This document shows, piece after piece, positions 26,429 through 36,700 of a stretch of 64,000 nucleotides of DNA. The translations under genes and the position numbers were made by a program. The stretch is from Flavobacterium chungbukense (GTDB lineage: Bacteria; Bacteroidota; Bacteroidia; Flavobacteriales; Flavobacteriaceae): positions 992,001 to 1,056,000 of the forward strand of contig NZ_JAJGZV010000001.1 of assembly GCF_020805785.1 (NCBI RefSeq), written 5' to 3'. Below the pieces are notes generated by a model. The model had not been told where the DNA came from. It saw only the letters and a program-made list of their open reading frames with translations, and did no database searches. Position 1 is the first letter of the stretch. Every line of letters begins with the position of its first letter.

Positions 26429-27598
26429 TTATTTCTTAACCTTCACAACCAAAGGATTATTTATTTTCTCAGCAAAAGAACTCAAATATTTTTCCCATTC
26501 TTGTTTAGTTTGAAACGGACTTCCTTTTTTCCATCCAAAACCAACATAATAAATTGCTTTATTGTTTTTTACTGAAATGTTTCCATAAAGATTACTCAAA
26601 TCTTTTTCTTCGGTAACATGATTATCAAAGCTTATCAAAGTATTTTTTGCAGCAACTAAACCTGTTCCAATTTCAGAATCATCGATTGGTTCCCAATAAC
26701 TCAACCAGCCTTCTTTTATATTTGTTCCGATTGTTCCTTTTTTATCGTGAAGTGTTAGTCCAGCAGCAATCGTTTTTGTTCCTGTAATATTAATTTCGAA
26801 ACGAGAAAGCTGACTTCCATAATCTAAACTAATCAATTTAGATTCGGTTATTTTATTGCCTTTTGCATCCCAATCAGCATAAGTCAAAATAAAACTAGTT
26901 CGAATTGGTCCAGTTGTAATGGTTTTCCAGCTGATAAAATTCTTCGAAAAATAGTATTTTCCATCGATATTTACTGCAATTCCGCCAACGCCTCGGCTGT
27001 CTCCAACGTGAAAATTATCTAAACCTTCGCCTGTATCTTTATGATAAGTTCCAGTTCCGTTTGTTGCTTTTTCATACCATTTATTGATAACTGGATAATC
27101 GACTCTTTTCAGCCAGGCATCTATTCCGCTGGTCAAAGTCCCGCCAGCAATATTGTCTTCGACCATTTTTTGTGCCACAGGACCATACGTTCTAAAAGCG
27201 ACTTTGTTGTTTTCCCAAGCATAATCATCTGTGCGTTCGGGAACAAAACGAGAATAGCAGTTTATAATTTTTGAAGCTGAGGGATTTGTTCCAACAAAAA
27301 CTTCAAAATCTTGTTTTGATGAAGCTTTTATTTTGGGCTGAAACAAGAGCAAATCGGCTGTACCATCACCATCATTATCTACCGTTTGTGTTTCTAAAAA
27401 ACTAGCACTGCCGATTTCCTTTACAGCATAAATTTCTAGTTTAGCAGTAGAACCTAATCCAAGAGAATTTTTAGTCAATTCTATCGTTTCATATTCTCTG
27501 TCAACTGGCAGATTATTTGAAATTGTTATGATTTTATTTTGTGAAATGGCAACAGATGTACCAGTCAAAATAATGATAAATAAAAAATATTTTTTCAA
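26429..27598 (-). CDS. DUF4861 domain-containing secreted protein
   Basis: 389 residues if read from the TTG at 27598, which begins a good signal peptide (KKYFLFIIILTGTSVAISQ). The frame is open to an ATG at 27658, but that adds 20 residues before the signal and is less likely. The mature protein matches DUF4861, found in Bacteroidota loci for pectin, ulvan and similar uronate polysaccharides, with no established activity. Visible landmarks are DNDGDGTADLLLFQP, WENNKVAFRTYGP, GTYHKDTGEGLDNF, GDSRGVGGIA and a C-terminal VGFGWKKGSPF. It probably serves the neighbouring polysaccharide locus although repeats separate it from the regulator gene. Confidence 0.8.
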   Translation of the reverse strand: MKKYFLFIIILTGTSVAISQNKIITISNNLPVDREYETIELTKNSLGLGSTAKLEIYAVKEIGSASFLETQTVDNDGDGTADLLLFQPKIKASSKQDFEVFVGTNPSASKIINCYSRFVPERTDDYAWENNKVAFRTYGPVAQKMVEDNIAGGTLTSGIDAWLKRVDYPVINKWYEKATNGTGTYHKDTGEGLDNFHVGDSRGVGGIAVNIDGKYYFSKNFISWKTITTGPIRTSFILTYADWDAKGNKITESKLISLDYGSQLSRFEINITGTKTIAAGLTLHDKKGTIGTNIKEGWLSYWEPIDDSEIGTGLVAAKNTLISFDNHVTEEKDLSNLYGNISVKNNKAIYYVGFGWKKGSPFQTKQEWEKYLSSFAEKINNPLVVKVKK

Positions 27599-27797
27599 AA
27601 CGTGTGGTTTAGATTTTATAAAATCAGTTAAATAGTATCGGATAAAAGTACAAATCAAAAAGGAAATGAAAATACAGAATAGGTATAATTCTGTACAGAT
27701 TGTTGAAAATCAAAATGTAAACTTTAGATTTTTGAATCGGTTATTTTTTTGTAAATTTCATTTCTTATCTTTTATGGAAAAAGTTACTTCTAATTAA

Positions 27798-28457
27798 ATG
27801 AAAATCAGAAAAATGGTGAAATGTATTATTTTCGATTGCGACGGAGTTTTAGTCGATACAGAAAAAATTGGTAACGGGATCTTACTTGCAATGGCACAAG
27901 AACATGGTTTTGAAATGGAATTGGAAGATGCATATCGCCATTTTAATGGTCGTAATTTGAATGATTGTTTCCGTCATATTGAAGAAGCAATCGATCAAAA
28001 ACTTCCTGAAAATTTTGAATCCGAATACAGAGAGAAAAGTTTTGAAGCTTTTAAAACGCAAGTAAAACCAATGGAAGGTGTACTTGATTTTATTGAAAAT
28101 ATAGAAAAATTGGAAATTCCGTATTGTGTGGCTTCGAGCGGACCAGTCGAAAAAATACGTTTAAATCTAGGAATTGCAGGTTTGTTGGATAAATTCGAAA
28201 ACAAACTATTTAGTTCTTACCAAATAAATAGCTGGAAACCAGAACCGGGAATATTTTTGCATGCTGCTAAAGAAATGGGTTTTGATGTAAAAGATTGTAT
28301 TGTTTTAGAAGATAGTAAAGCTGGCGTAAAAGCCGGAATAAGTGGTGGATTTCAAGTATACGGTTTCGCAAACGGATATAACGATGAAGATTTAAAAGAT
28401 GAAGGCGCTGTTCTTTTTAGCTCGTATAAGGAATTAACTGCTATTCTTGGTTTTTAG
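27798..28457 (+). CDS. HAD-family phosphatase, beta-phosphoglucomutase-like
   Basis: 219-residue HAD hydrolase with a C1 cap. The nucleophile motif is FDCDGVLVDTE (about residues 12-22), motif II Ser lies in VASSGP, motif III Lys in WKPEPGIF and the motif IV acid in LEDSKAGVKAG. This subfamily removes phosphate from small sugar or polyol phosphates, or isomerises beta-glucose 1-phosphate; the exact substrate is unknown. A second Met at codon 6 (MVKCIIFDCDG) is an equally plausible start. It stands alone, reading away from the DUF4861 gene. Confidence 0.85.
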   Translation: MKIRKMVKCIIFDCDGVLVDTEKIGNGILLAMAQEHGFEMELEDAYRHFNGRNLNDCFRHIEEAIDQKLPENFESEYREKSFEAFKTQVKPMEGVLDFIENIEKLEIPYCVASSGPVEKIRLNLGIAGLLDKFENKLFSSYQINSWKPEPGIFLHAAKEMGFDVKDCIVLEDSKAGVKAGISGGFQVYGFANGYNDEDLKDEGAVLFSSYKELTAILGF

Positions 28458-28637
28458 TTTGTTTTTTAAAAGTGGTTTTAAAATGTTTATAGGTGCATGT
28501 AGATTTTGTAAATCTCATAAACATTATCATTCAATAACAATATCGTAAACTCGTTTCGGTTTTAAATTGATAAAATTGCGGTCAATTAAAAGTTCCAAAA
28601 CTTCTAATAAGTCCCCAATTTATTAAAGTTAAAACCT

Positions 28638-30563
28638 ATGAATTCAAAAATTACTTCACTTTTTATAATATTCTTTTTTATTGTTTTCAATTGCAGTATT
28701 TCGGCTCAAAAAACAAAAGACCTAAACGGAACACAAATTGCATTTTTATCTGATGTTCATTTACAGGATTTGTTTGGCGGATTTTCAGATTCCGATTACA
28801 AAGGCGTTCTGAATCCAAAAACGGGGCAATATGCTTTGGTGCGAACCATGTCTTCGCAGCTGCATTCTACTCGAATTTTCAACGAAAACTATTTTGCTTT
28901 TTTAGCGGCTTTAGAAGATATCGCTAAACGAAAAATCAAATACGTAGCACTTCCAGGAGATTATACAGATGATGGACAGCCCATTCACGTACGAGGATTA
29001 GCAAAGATTTTAGAACAATACACTCAAAAATACGGAATAGAATTTTTTATTACTACAGGAAACCACGATCCCGTTGGTCCTTTTGCACAAGAATCTGGAA
29101 AGGAAGATTTTTTAGGAAAAGATGGTAAAAGTCAGCCCATTTATAGCAAAGACGGTATGTATAAGCCAAACTTAACTATCGAACAGCCTGTTGTTGTGAC
29201 GGCCGATATTGCTAAAATGGGTTATTTAGGAATTACAGATCAGCTCAATAATTTTGGTTTTCATCCAAACAAAAAAAACAAATTTTGGGCGACTCCTTTT
29301 TCCAATTATTCAAGTGAAAATTACACATTTGAGAGAGCTTTAGAAAGCGCAAAATTAGCTAATCGAGTTTATCAAGTAGCGCCAGGTTACGAAGTTCCAG
29401 ACGTTAGTTATGTTGTAGAACCTATTGACGGACTTTGGTTGATGGCAATTGATGGCAATGTTTATATTCCGAAGAAAACCGATAGCGATCCTAAAGACTC
29501 TAAAAGTTATTCGGAAGCGAGCACAGGTTACAATAATGTGCTTTCGAACAAAAAACATTTGATTAAATGGGTACAGGATATTTCGGCTGAAGTCAAAAAA
29601 CAGGGAAAAACTTTAGTGGCTTTTAGCCATTTTCCGATGATTGATTTTAATGATGACGCTTCTACAGAAATAAAAGAATTGCTTGGCCCAAACAAATGGC
29701 AGTTAAATAGAGTTCCTGTCGAAGAAGTTGCGCAAGTTTTTGCAGATGCAGGTTTGCAGATTCATTTTGGCGGACACATGCATATTAACGATACGGGAGT
29801 TAGAACTTCACCGAAAGGAAATACTTTGGTTAATATTCAGACGCCATCGCTTGCGGCTTATATTCCGGCGTATAAATTATTGACATTGAAGAAAAATAAT
29901 GTTGTAGATATTCAGACTATTACAATTGATAAAGTTCCGAGATTCGATGAACTTTTTGATTTGTATAAAATGGAATATCAGTTTTTAGAAAGCCAGAATT
30001 CGAAAGATATTTGGAATGTTGATATTTTGAAAACCAAAAACTATCACGATTTTACCGATTTTCATTTGAAGGAATTAGTGCGTCTTCGTTTTCTAAAAGA
30101 CGATTGGCCTTCTGATTTTGCCACTTTTTTATTGAATATTTCTGCAAAAGATTTATTGGTATTGGCAAATATGAATTCGGATAAAGATTTTGATTTTATT
30201 TTGAAAAACAAAGAACAGTTTCAAAAAGAATGGAAGGAAGGCGAAGCTAAATCAGAGCAAATTTTAATTAAAAATAAACTGAAGAAAGAAGATTTCAATT
30301 ATACGGGAAATGATCTTTTGATCGATTTTTATCGTTTTAGAAGTGCAGATGAATTGGCATTTGCAGATGTTACAGAAAAAAGAGCTGCAACTTACAAAGT
30401 TTTATCAAAGTTGTTTTTAGAATCTAAAGATGAACCTTCGAAACCTTTGCAGAAACAAATGAAATTATTCTTTACAATCTTGAATAAATTCATGCATGAA
30501 GTTCCTGCAGATCATTTTACGGTTGATTTGAAAAGTGGAGAAATTAATCGCAAAGAGCGCTAA
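28638..30563 (+). CDS. Large secreted calcineurin-like metallophosphoesterase
   Basis: 641-residue protein with a signal peptide (about 1-24, ending SISAQ). Metal-binding motifs of the calcineurin-like fold are in order: LSDVHLQD (about 36-43), PGDYTDDG, TTGNHDPVG, AFSHFPM and FGGHMHIND (about 380). The region after about 430 is a long helical extension without a recognised domain. It would hydrolyse phosphomonoesters or diesters in the periplasm or outside. It neighbours a phosphatidylinositol-type phospholipase C gene facing it, so phosphate scavenging is a plausible but unproven role. The last residues (INRKER) are encoded by a CGCAAAGAGCGC repeat arm. Confidence 0.85.
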   Translation: MNSKITSLFIIFFFIVFNCSISAQKTKDLNGTQIAFLSDVHLQDLFGGFSDSDYKGVLNPKTGQYALVRTMSSQLHSTRIFNENYFAFLAALEDIAKRKIKYVALPGDYTDDGQPIHVRGLAKILEQYTQKYGIEFFITTGNHDPVGPFAQESGKEDFLGKDGKSQPIYSKDGMYKPNLTIEQPVVVTADIAKMGYLGITDQLNNFGFHPNKKNKFWATPFSNYSSENYTFERALESAKLANRVYQVAPGYEVPDVSYVVEPIDGLWLMAIDGNVYIPKKTDSDPKDSKSYSEASTGYNNVLSNKKHLIKWVQDISAEVKKQGKTLVAFSHFPMIDFNDDASTEIKELLGPNKWQLNRVPVEEVAQVFADAGLQIHFGGHMHINDTGVRTSPKGNTLVNIQTPSLAAYIPAYKLLTLKKNNVVDIQTITIDKVPRFDELFDLYKMEYQFLESQNSKDIWNVDILKTKNYHDFTDFHLKELVRLRFLKDDWPSDFATFLLNISAKDLLVLANMNSDKDFDFILKNKEQFQKEWKEGEAKSEQILIKNKLKKEDFNYTGNDLLIDFYRFRSADELAFADVTEKRAATYKVLSKLFLESKDEPSKPLQKQMKLFFTILNKFMHEVPADHFTVDLKSGEINRKER

Positions 30564-30774
30564 TTTTTTTACCGCAAACCACGCCATTATAAAAGTAACG
30601 CAAAGAGCACAAAGAATTAACGCAAAGTTCGCTAAGATTTTTTAATTTAAGATAATACTCAAAAGCAAGGTTCGCAAAGCTTTATCATTTAGCTTTGCGA
30701 ACTTTTTTATTTTATAAAATATCACTTAAAACCTTCGAGAACTTTGCGTAAATTCTTTGCGCTCTTGCGTTAAA
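30549..30774. repeat. Nested 'CGCAAAGAGC' inverted-repeat element
   Basis: Outer arms built from CGCAAAGAGC, ACGCAAAGTTCG and their complements (CTTTGCGCTC, GAACTTTGCG) surround an inner perfect hairpin at 30670-30702. The 5' arm forms the last codons and stop of the metallophosphoesterase gene. Confidence 0.75.
30670..30708 (+). terminator. Hairpin with T-run inside the repeat, likely terminator
   Basis: Perfect 12-bp stem (GTTCGCAAAGCT / AGCTTTGCGAAC), 9-base loop, followed by TTTTTTA. It lies about 107 bases after the metallophosphoesterase stop and could end that transcript. Confidence 0.55.
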
Positions 30775-30832
30775 AATTATTATTGTTTTACTTATCGGCA
30801 ATAACCTGAAACTTAAAACTGAAACAAAAAAA

Positions 30833-31897
30833 CTATTTTCCATTCACAGGATTATTTCTCACATAACTTCCATCATCATATTTAATTTGGTACGAAGAAT
30901 TGAAGAAGGTACTAGGTAAATAATAATCTGTCGTGATGATTTGTGCACCTGATTTTTTAGCCGCTTCAAAATGAGAATAATCGTTGGCACGAGCTTCTTT
31001 GGTATCAGAATCGGCACGGGTTCTTATAATGTATCCTTTTTTAACTAAATCAGTAATTGTTGGATCCTCGGAATTATTTCTAAATAAAGCTGCAGCTTCT
31101 GCTTTTCCTGGTTCTGCATTAATAAAAACGGCGCGCCCTTTAAGCGACGGATGATTTAATGCGTACAAATCTCTTTTTGCGCCATTGTTATCTAAAAGAA
31201 ACAAAAATTTTCCTTTGGCTTCTTTTAAGGTTGGCCAATTATTATTTAAAACGGCTTCTTCCAATGTTTTATATTTTCCGCGAACCATATCTGGCGTAAT
31301 CAGTTTGTTTTTTCCCAATTCTTTTCGAATGACTTTATCCATTTCGTCAAAAACTGCAACTGTAAAATCTTCTGGTTTTGTTCCGAAGAAATTGGCATCG
31401 CCATCTTTTGGTTCTAAAGTGATAAAAACTGGAACATGTCCTGGATTGGCATCTGACCATTTTTTCAATTCCTGAAGACAGATTTCGAAAGTGTAGGCAG
31501 AAGTTCTAAAATCGATATCTGGCATATGAAATACTTTAAAACCTGTTTTTTTCATTAAACCATTTGGGTCGTAAACTTCTTCAGATTTGGCAATGTCTAA
31601 ACCTTTTGGATGCGCATATTTTCCGCCTTTTGCATCTGCAAAAATGTCAATTTCAAGATTGCGTAAACCTTTGTTTAATTGATCGGTAATACTAATATGT
31701 GTGTATTGCAAACCTTTAAGAGAACGAGAAGTATCTCTGGCTTGAATTAAATTGTACAGATCGGTTTCAATAGCATGACGGTAACTATTATGCGATCCGA
31801 TAACCTGAATCTGATTGATTTTAAGATTGTCGTTTTGAGCCTGAGCTCCTAAATGTGCCGCTCCGGCAAGAATTAAAGTGAACAAAAAATGTTTCAT
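30833..31897 (-). CDS. Secreted phosphatidylinositol-specific phospholipase C-like protein
   Basis: 354-residue protein with a signal peptide (ending LGAQAQ). It fits the bacterial calcium-dependent PI-PLC family (PLC-like TIM barrel). The first catalytic His is in IGSHNSYRHAIE (about residue 35), the metal acidic residues in LRNLEIDIFAD, and a second His in FKVFHMPDID. PVFITLEPKDGD and a late IIRTRADSDTKEARANDYS are also family-typical. The reaction would be cleavage of a glycerophosphoryl head group by inner cyclic transfer. It may recycle lipids or supply phosphate or inositol; the adjacent secreted phosphoesterase would fit this. The exact lipid is not known. Confidence 0.85.
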   Translation of the reverse strand: MKHFLFTLILAGAAHLGAQAQNDNLKINQIQVIGSHNSYRHAIETDLYNLIQARDTSRSLKGLQYTHISITDQLNKGLRNLEIDIFADAKGGKYAHPKGLDIAKSEEVYDPNGLMKKTGFKVFHMPDIDFRTSAYTFEICLQELKKWSDANPGHVPVFITLEPKDGDANFFGTKPEDFTVAVFDEMDKVIRKELGKNKLITPDMVRGKYKTLEEAVLNNNWPTLKEAKGKFLFLLDNNGAKRDLYALNHPSLKGRAVFINAEPGKAEAAALFRNNSEDPTITDLVKKGYIIRTRADSDTKEARANDYSHFEAAKKSGAQIITTDYYLPSTFFNSSYQIKYDDGSYVRNNPVNGK

Positions 31898-32159
31898 GAT
31901 TTTAAAATGTAATTGATACTATTTGACAGGGACGCATCAATAGAAATTGCATTTTGAAAGTTACTAAGTTAAATCTAGTCTTTGGTTTTTATGTTAGATA
32001 AAAAAAAAGAAATCGCAAACTGATTGCCGAGACCATCCCAAAAAAGTAGTATTTCTGCATCAAACGTGTTTATTTATTAATTTAAAGATAACATTGCCAC
32101 AAAAAATATTGGCTTTTCATTTTATTATTTTACCGTATTAAAAAGCCTGTATTTACTTT

Positions 32160-32684
32160 ATGAATAATCCTGAAATTTTTGAAAAAACGTATAACGAATA
32201 TTGGAAGAAGCTCAATGCCTTTTCTTATACGATGACTCAGGATAAAGACTTGGCACAAAACATTGTTCAAGATGTTTTTGTCGATTTATGGGAAAGAAAA
32301 GAAGAACTGAATATTAATGCGATCGAACCTTTTTTGTTTCGTGCAGTCAAAAATCAGGTTTTCAAACATTATCAAAATAACCGTTTTGATAAGACTATTT
32401 TAGAAGAAAAATTTGAAGACTACATTATAGATAATTTTTCTACGATTGATCCAGAAGTTATGGATCTGCTTTATGCTGCATTAGATAAACTTCCAGAAAA
32501 AAGAAAAGAAGTTTTATTAATGTATAAATTTCAAGACATGACAATCGATCAGATTGCAGAAGAACTTGGAATTTCGAAACAAACCGTAAAAAATCAGATT
32601 TCATCGGCAGTAAAACAACTTCGAGAAGGCTTAAAAGACTTGGCTTGGCTAGCTCCATTTATTATTTTTAATCAAAAATTTTAA
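32160..32684 (+). CDS. FecI-type ECF RNA polymerase sigma factor
   Basis: 174-residue ECF sigma factor. Region 2 (FSYTMTQDKDLAQNIVQDVF, about 20-39, then DLWERK) recognises the -10 and core polymerase. Region 4 is a helix-turn-helix (MTIDQIAEELGISKQTVKNQ, about 130-149). It is followed by a FecR gene and an STN-containing SusC, the standard order for a trans-envelope signalling system in which substrate binding to SusC releases this sigma factor to transcribe the susCD genes. Confidence 0.92.
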   Translation: MNNPEIFEKTYNEYWKKLNAFSYTMTQDKDLAQNIVQDVFVDLWERKEELNINAIEPFLFRAVKNQVFKHYQNNRFDKTILEEKFEDYIIDNFSTIDPEVMDLLYAALDKLPEKRKEVLLMYKFQDMTIDQIAEELGISKQTVKNQISSAVKQLREGLKDLAWLAPFIIFNQKF

Positions 32685-32767
32685 GATAACTTTCGCTTGA
32701 TGTTTTCATAATATTTGGCGATAGTACGATTTCAAGTTTCTAGTACTTATCTATAACAATAAGTATT

Positions 32768-33691
32768 ATGATAAAAAGAATTAAACATAGTTTAGAATAT
32801 TTGCTTGATAAAAGTTCGCGAGAAAAAACTTCAAGAGCAGAAGAAACTTTATTAAATGATTTTGCTTTTAGCGAATATCAAAATTCAAAATGGGATGAAA
32901 GTATATTGGGAAATCCAGAAGACGCATCTCAGAATATTTATGACCAAATTCAACTTAGAATAGGGAAAAAGAAAACTTTCAATCCTTATTTAAAATATAT
33001 GGCAGCTGCCAGCATTCTTTTTCTGCTTGGTTTAGGATTTTTCTTGAGACCAAATGTTTTAAACCAAAAACAAATCACATTTAATACTTCATCGATTCCC
33101 AAATCTATCCAATTAAGTGATGGTTCGAAAATTTATCTGGCAGCAAACTCATCATTTCAGTATCCTGAAAAATTTGACGGCGATCAAAGAACAGTTTCTT
33201 TAGTAAAAGGAAATGCATTTTTTGAAGTAGCAAAAGACAAACAGCATCCGTTTATTATTCATTCTGGCGAAATACAAACTAGAGTTGTCGGAACTTCATT
33301 CCACATTCAATTATCCAAATTAAACTGTAAAGTAATTGTGGTTACCGGAAAAGTAAATGTTTCAGGAAAAGGGCAAAGTGTCGATTTAGTTCCAAATCAA
33401 GAAGCGTTGTTTGAATCTCAAAAACTAACTAAACAAATGGCCGAGAAAGCTTTTTTGGTGAATTGGTATAATGAAGATGTAACGCTCGATCAAACCACAT
33501 TAAGACAGGTAATTACCATTTTACAATATAAATACGGAGTATCATTTCAATACAATAATGAACACGTATTAGCAACGCCGTTAACGGTATTCATTAAGAA
33601 GGACGCAACATTAGAAAATGTTTTGGAGCAAATCAATTATATCACAAACTTAAAATTCAAAGTCTATGGCGAAATAGTAAAAGTAGATTAA
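32768..33691 (+). CDS. FecR-type anti-sigma factor
   Basis: 307-residue single-pass inner-membrane protein. It has a cytoplasmic N-terminal part (about 1-75) that would bind the sigma factor, a membrane helix (about 78-98, AAASILFLLGLGFF), a periplasmic FecR domain (about 110-210, with LSDGSKIYLAANSSFQYP and GNAFFEVAKDKQHPF) and a C-terminal DUF4974-like domain (about 230-305, with VTLDQTTLRQVITILQYKYG). It receives the signal from the STN domain of the next gene's product. The order sigma-FecR-SusC-SusD is all on one strand. Confidence 0.92.
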   Translation: MIKRIKHSLEYLLDKSSREKTSRAEETLLNDFAFSEYQNSKWDESILGNPEDASQNIYDQIQLRIGKKKTFNPYLKYMAAASILFLLGLGFFLRPNVLNQKQITFNTSSIPKSIQLSDGSKIYLAANSSFQYPEKFDGDQRTVSLVKGNAFFEVAKDKQHPFIIHSGEIQTRVVGTSFHIQLSKLNCKVIVVTGKVNVSGKGQSVDLVPNQEALFESQKLTKQMAEKAFLVNWYNEDVTLDQTTLRQVITILQYKYGVSFQYNNEHVLATPLTVFIKKDATLENVLEQINYITNLKFKVYGEIVKVD

Positions 33692-33702
33692 ACATAAAAA
33701 AA

Positions 33703-33722
33703 GCAGTTGCGGGAACAACTGC
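33703..33722 (+). other. Small hairpin between fecR and susC
   Basis: GCAGTTG, six-base loop, CAACTGC, preceded by an A-run and not followed by a T-run. It could be a weak terminator or an RNA-stability element between the signalling genes and susCD. Confidence 0.4.
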
Positions 33723-33765
33723 CATTAATAATTAAGCATCGTAAAAAAAAACAATTACTTAAATC

Positions 33766-36700
33766 ATGTATTTTAAACCTTCTTATTTAAATCTAAAAAG
33801 TTTTGTCTTTTTATTTATGGCTTTACTGGCTTTTCAGAGCGGTTACAGTAAAACTAATGTATTAAAAGAGTCAAAAATAAAAAATAAAATAGAAAAAGCT
33901 ACCCTTGTTTCTATTTTTTCAAAATTAACACAGCAAACCAATTATAAATTTAGTTACGGTCAAGCCATAATTGCTGACAATACGGTTTATACAGTAAATT
34001 ATAATGGTGAATCTGTTACAGAAATTTTAAATGATCTTTCTAAAAAAGCCAATTTCAATTATAATATTAATGGAAAGTTAGTTTTAATTCAGAAAACAGC
34101 TGCACCAAAAGCAACCAATAATAAAGCAGTTGACAGAATTAAAGTAAAAGGAAAAATTGTTGACGAAAATAATGTTCCAATTCCAGGTGCGACTATCAAA
34201 GAAACCAGTACTTCAAATTCTGCTGTTACTAATTTTGATGGTGAATTTGAACTAACAGTTGGCGAAGGAAAAACAATTGAGGTTGCTTATATGGGGTATA
34301 AAACAAAAACACTTCCTGCTGTAACTACTTTTATGACCATTCAGTTAGAGCCAAACACATCTGAACTTAATGAAGTTTTGGTTGTTGGTTACGGAAAACA
34401 ATCTAAAAAAGATGTTACTGGAGCCGTTACGCAATTAGAAGCTGGAAGCTTTAAACAAGGTGTAAGTATTTCTCCAGATAATTTAATTCAAGGAAAAGTG
34501 GCGGGTGTTCGCGTTGTAAGTACAAGCGGTGAGCCGGGAGCTGGAGTAAATGTAACAATTAGAGGAGTTGGTTCTATCAGAAGCGGAAGTACGCCTTTGT
34601 TTGTTGTCGATGGAATTCCGTTGTCTAATGACGATGTAAGTCCTTCTGGAACAAATGTTGGTTTCGGAAGTTCTCAAGCTAAAAACCCTTTAAACTTTTT
34701 GAATAATAGTGATATCGAATCTATTACCGTTTTAAAAGATGCATCTGCTTCTGCAATATACGGAGCTAGAGGTTCTAACGGAGTAGTTTTAGTTACAACT
34801 AAAAAGGGAGCAAAAGGAGATGGAACTTTGACTTTTGATTCTTCTTTAGGAATTTCTACGGTAGCAAACAAATTAGATGTTTTAAGCGCTGGAGAATACA
34901 GAAATGCAATTAAAGATAAAGCTTTTGATCATGGTGGAAATACAGATTGGCAAGATGTAATTTTTAGACAAGCCGTTACAAAAAGCAATGCTTTGGCTTT
35001 TTCTAAACAAACGCAATCAGGAAGTTACTATGCATCTGTTTCACAATTAGATCAGGAAGGTATTATTAGAAACAGCAACTTTAAGCGTTTGACTGGAAGA
35101 ATTAACGCTGCTGAATCATTTTTGGATGATAAACGTTTGAAATTGAAATTTAATCTTACTGCCAGCGAAACTAAAGATGACGGAGTTCCAACGAGTGATG
35201 ATGGAGGTTCTAACGGACAATTATTGGTTCACACTTTAATGGCAAATCCAACAAGATCTGTTTTTGATGCCAATGGAAATTATACCAATTTTAATATGAA
35301 TGCGCACTACAATCCAGCGTATTTGTTAAGCATTTATACCGATCAAACTCGTACTTTAAGAGTTTTAGGAAATTTTGAAGCTTCTTTGAGAATTGTAAAA
35401 GGATTGGAGTATAAATTGAATTTGGGTATTGACCGTTCAATGTCAGAAAGAAATACTACCATTTTTCCAAACTTAACTGACTTGAATCCTAAAGGGAAAT
35501 ATGTTCAAAACAATTTGGATTCTAAAAACTCTTTAGTTGAACATTATTTGACTTACAATTTAAATTTAGATAAACATAAAATTGAAGCTCTAGGTGGTTT
35601 TTCATATCAAAAATTTGAAAGATCCGGAACAGCTTTTAGTATCGACGGAATTTCGCAGCAAGGAGTTGGCGTGCCACCTTCAATCAATCCTGGATTTGCA
35701 GGAACTCAATCTGGAACAACTGGTTACGCTCAGGAAAATGAGTTGCAATCTTATTTCGGAAGATTGAATTATAGCTTCGACAACAGATATCTTGTGACAG
35801 CTTCTATGAGAGGTGATGGATCGACTCGTTTTGGTAAAAACAATAAATACGGTTATTTTCCATCATTTGCTTTAGGATGGAATATCGCTAATGAAAGTTT
35901 CTTGAAAGAGTCAGCTACATTGCAAAATTTAAAATTGAGAGCGAGCTGGGGACAAACAGGAAATCAGGAAGTTGAAAATAAAATTACGCAAGCAAGTTAT
36001 TCTTTATCAGGAGCTGACGGATATTATTTGTACGATGATTTGAATTTGGTAAATGGTGTATCTGTAAATAGAACTCCAAATCCTGATTTAAAATGGGAAG
36101 TCGTAACGCAATATAATTTAGGTTTAGATTTCAATTTATGGAATGATGCATTGTACGGAACATTAGATTATTTCAATAAAACAACTACAGATGCCATTTT
36201 GAATGTTCCTTCACAAGCTTTAAGTCCGACAACTACAATCTGGACTAATATCGATGGTAAAATCATCAATAAAGGTTTTGAGTTTATGTTGGGATCAAAA
36301 ATCGTAAACACGAAAGATTTTACTTGGAATGTAGACGTAAATGGTGCGACTTTAAATAACAAAATTGAAGATCTTCCGGTTTCAGAAATTTTGACAGGAA
36401 CCATTTCAGGACCTGGACAATCTGGCGTAAATGCAAATATTTACAAAAGCGGATATTCTGCGGGATCTTTCTATCTATTAGAGCACACAGGTTTTGATGC
36501 CAACGGAGCAAACGTTTTTAAAGATCAAAACGGAGATGGTAAAATTGATAATAGTGATAGAATTATTATTGAAGGCGCTCTTCCAACTTTCTATTACGGA
36601 TTGAATAGTGATATGAGATACAAAAACTTTACATTCTCATTTTCTATCATAGGACAAACTGGTGGTTATTTGTTGAATAATACAGGTTTGAATGCTTTGA

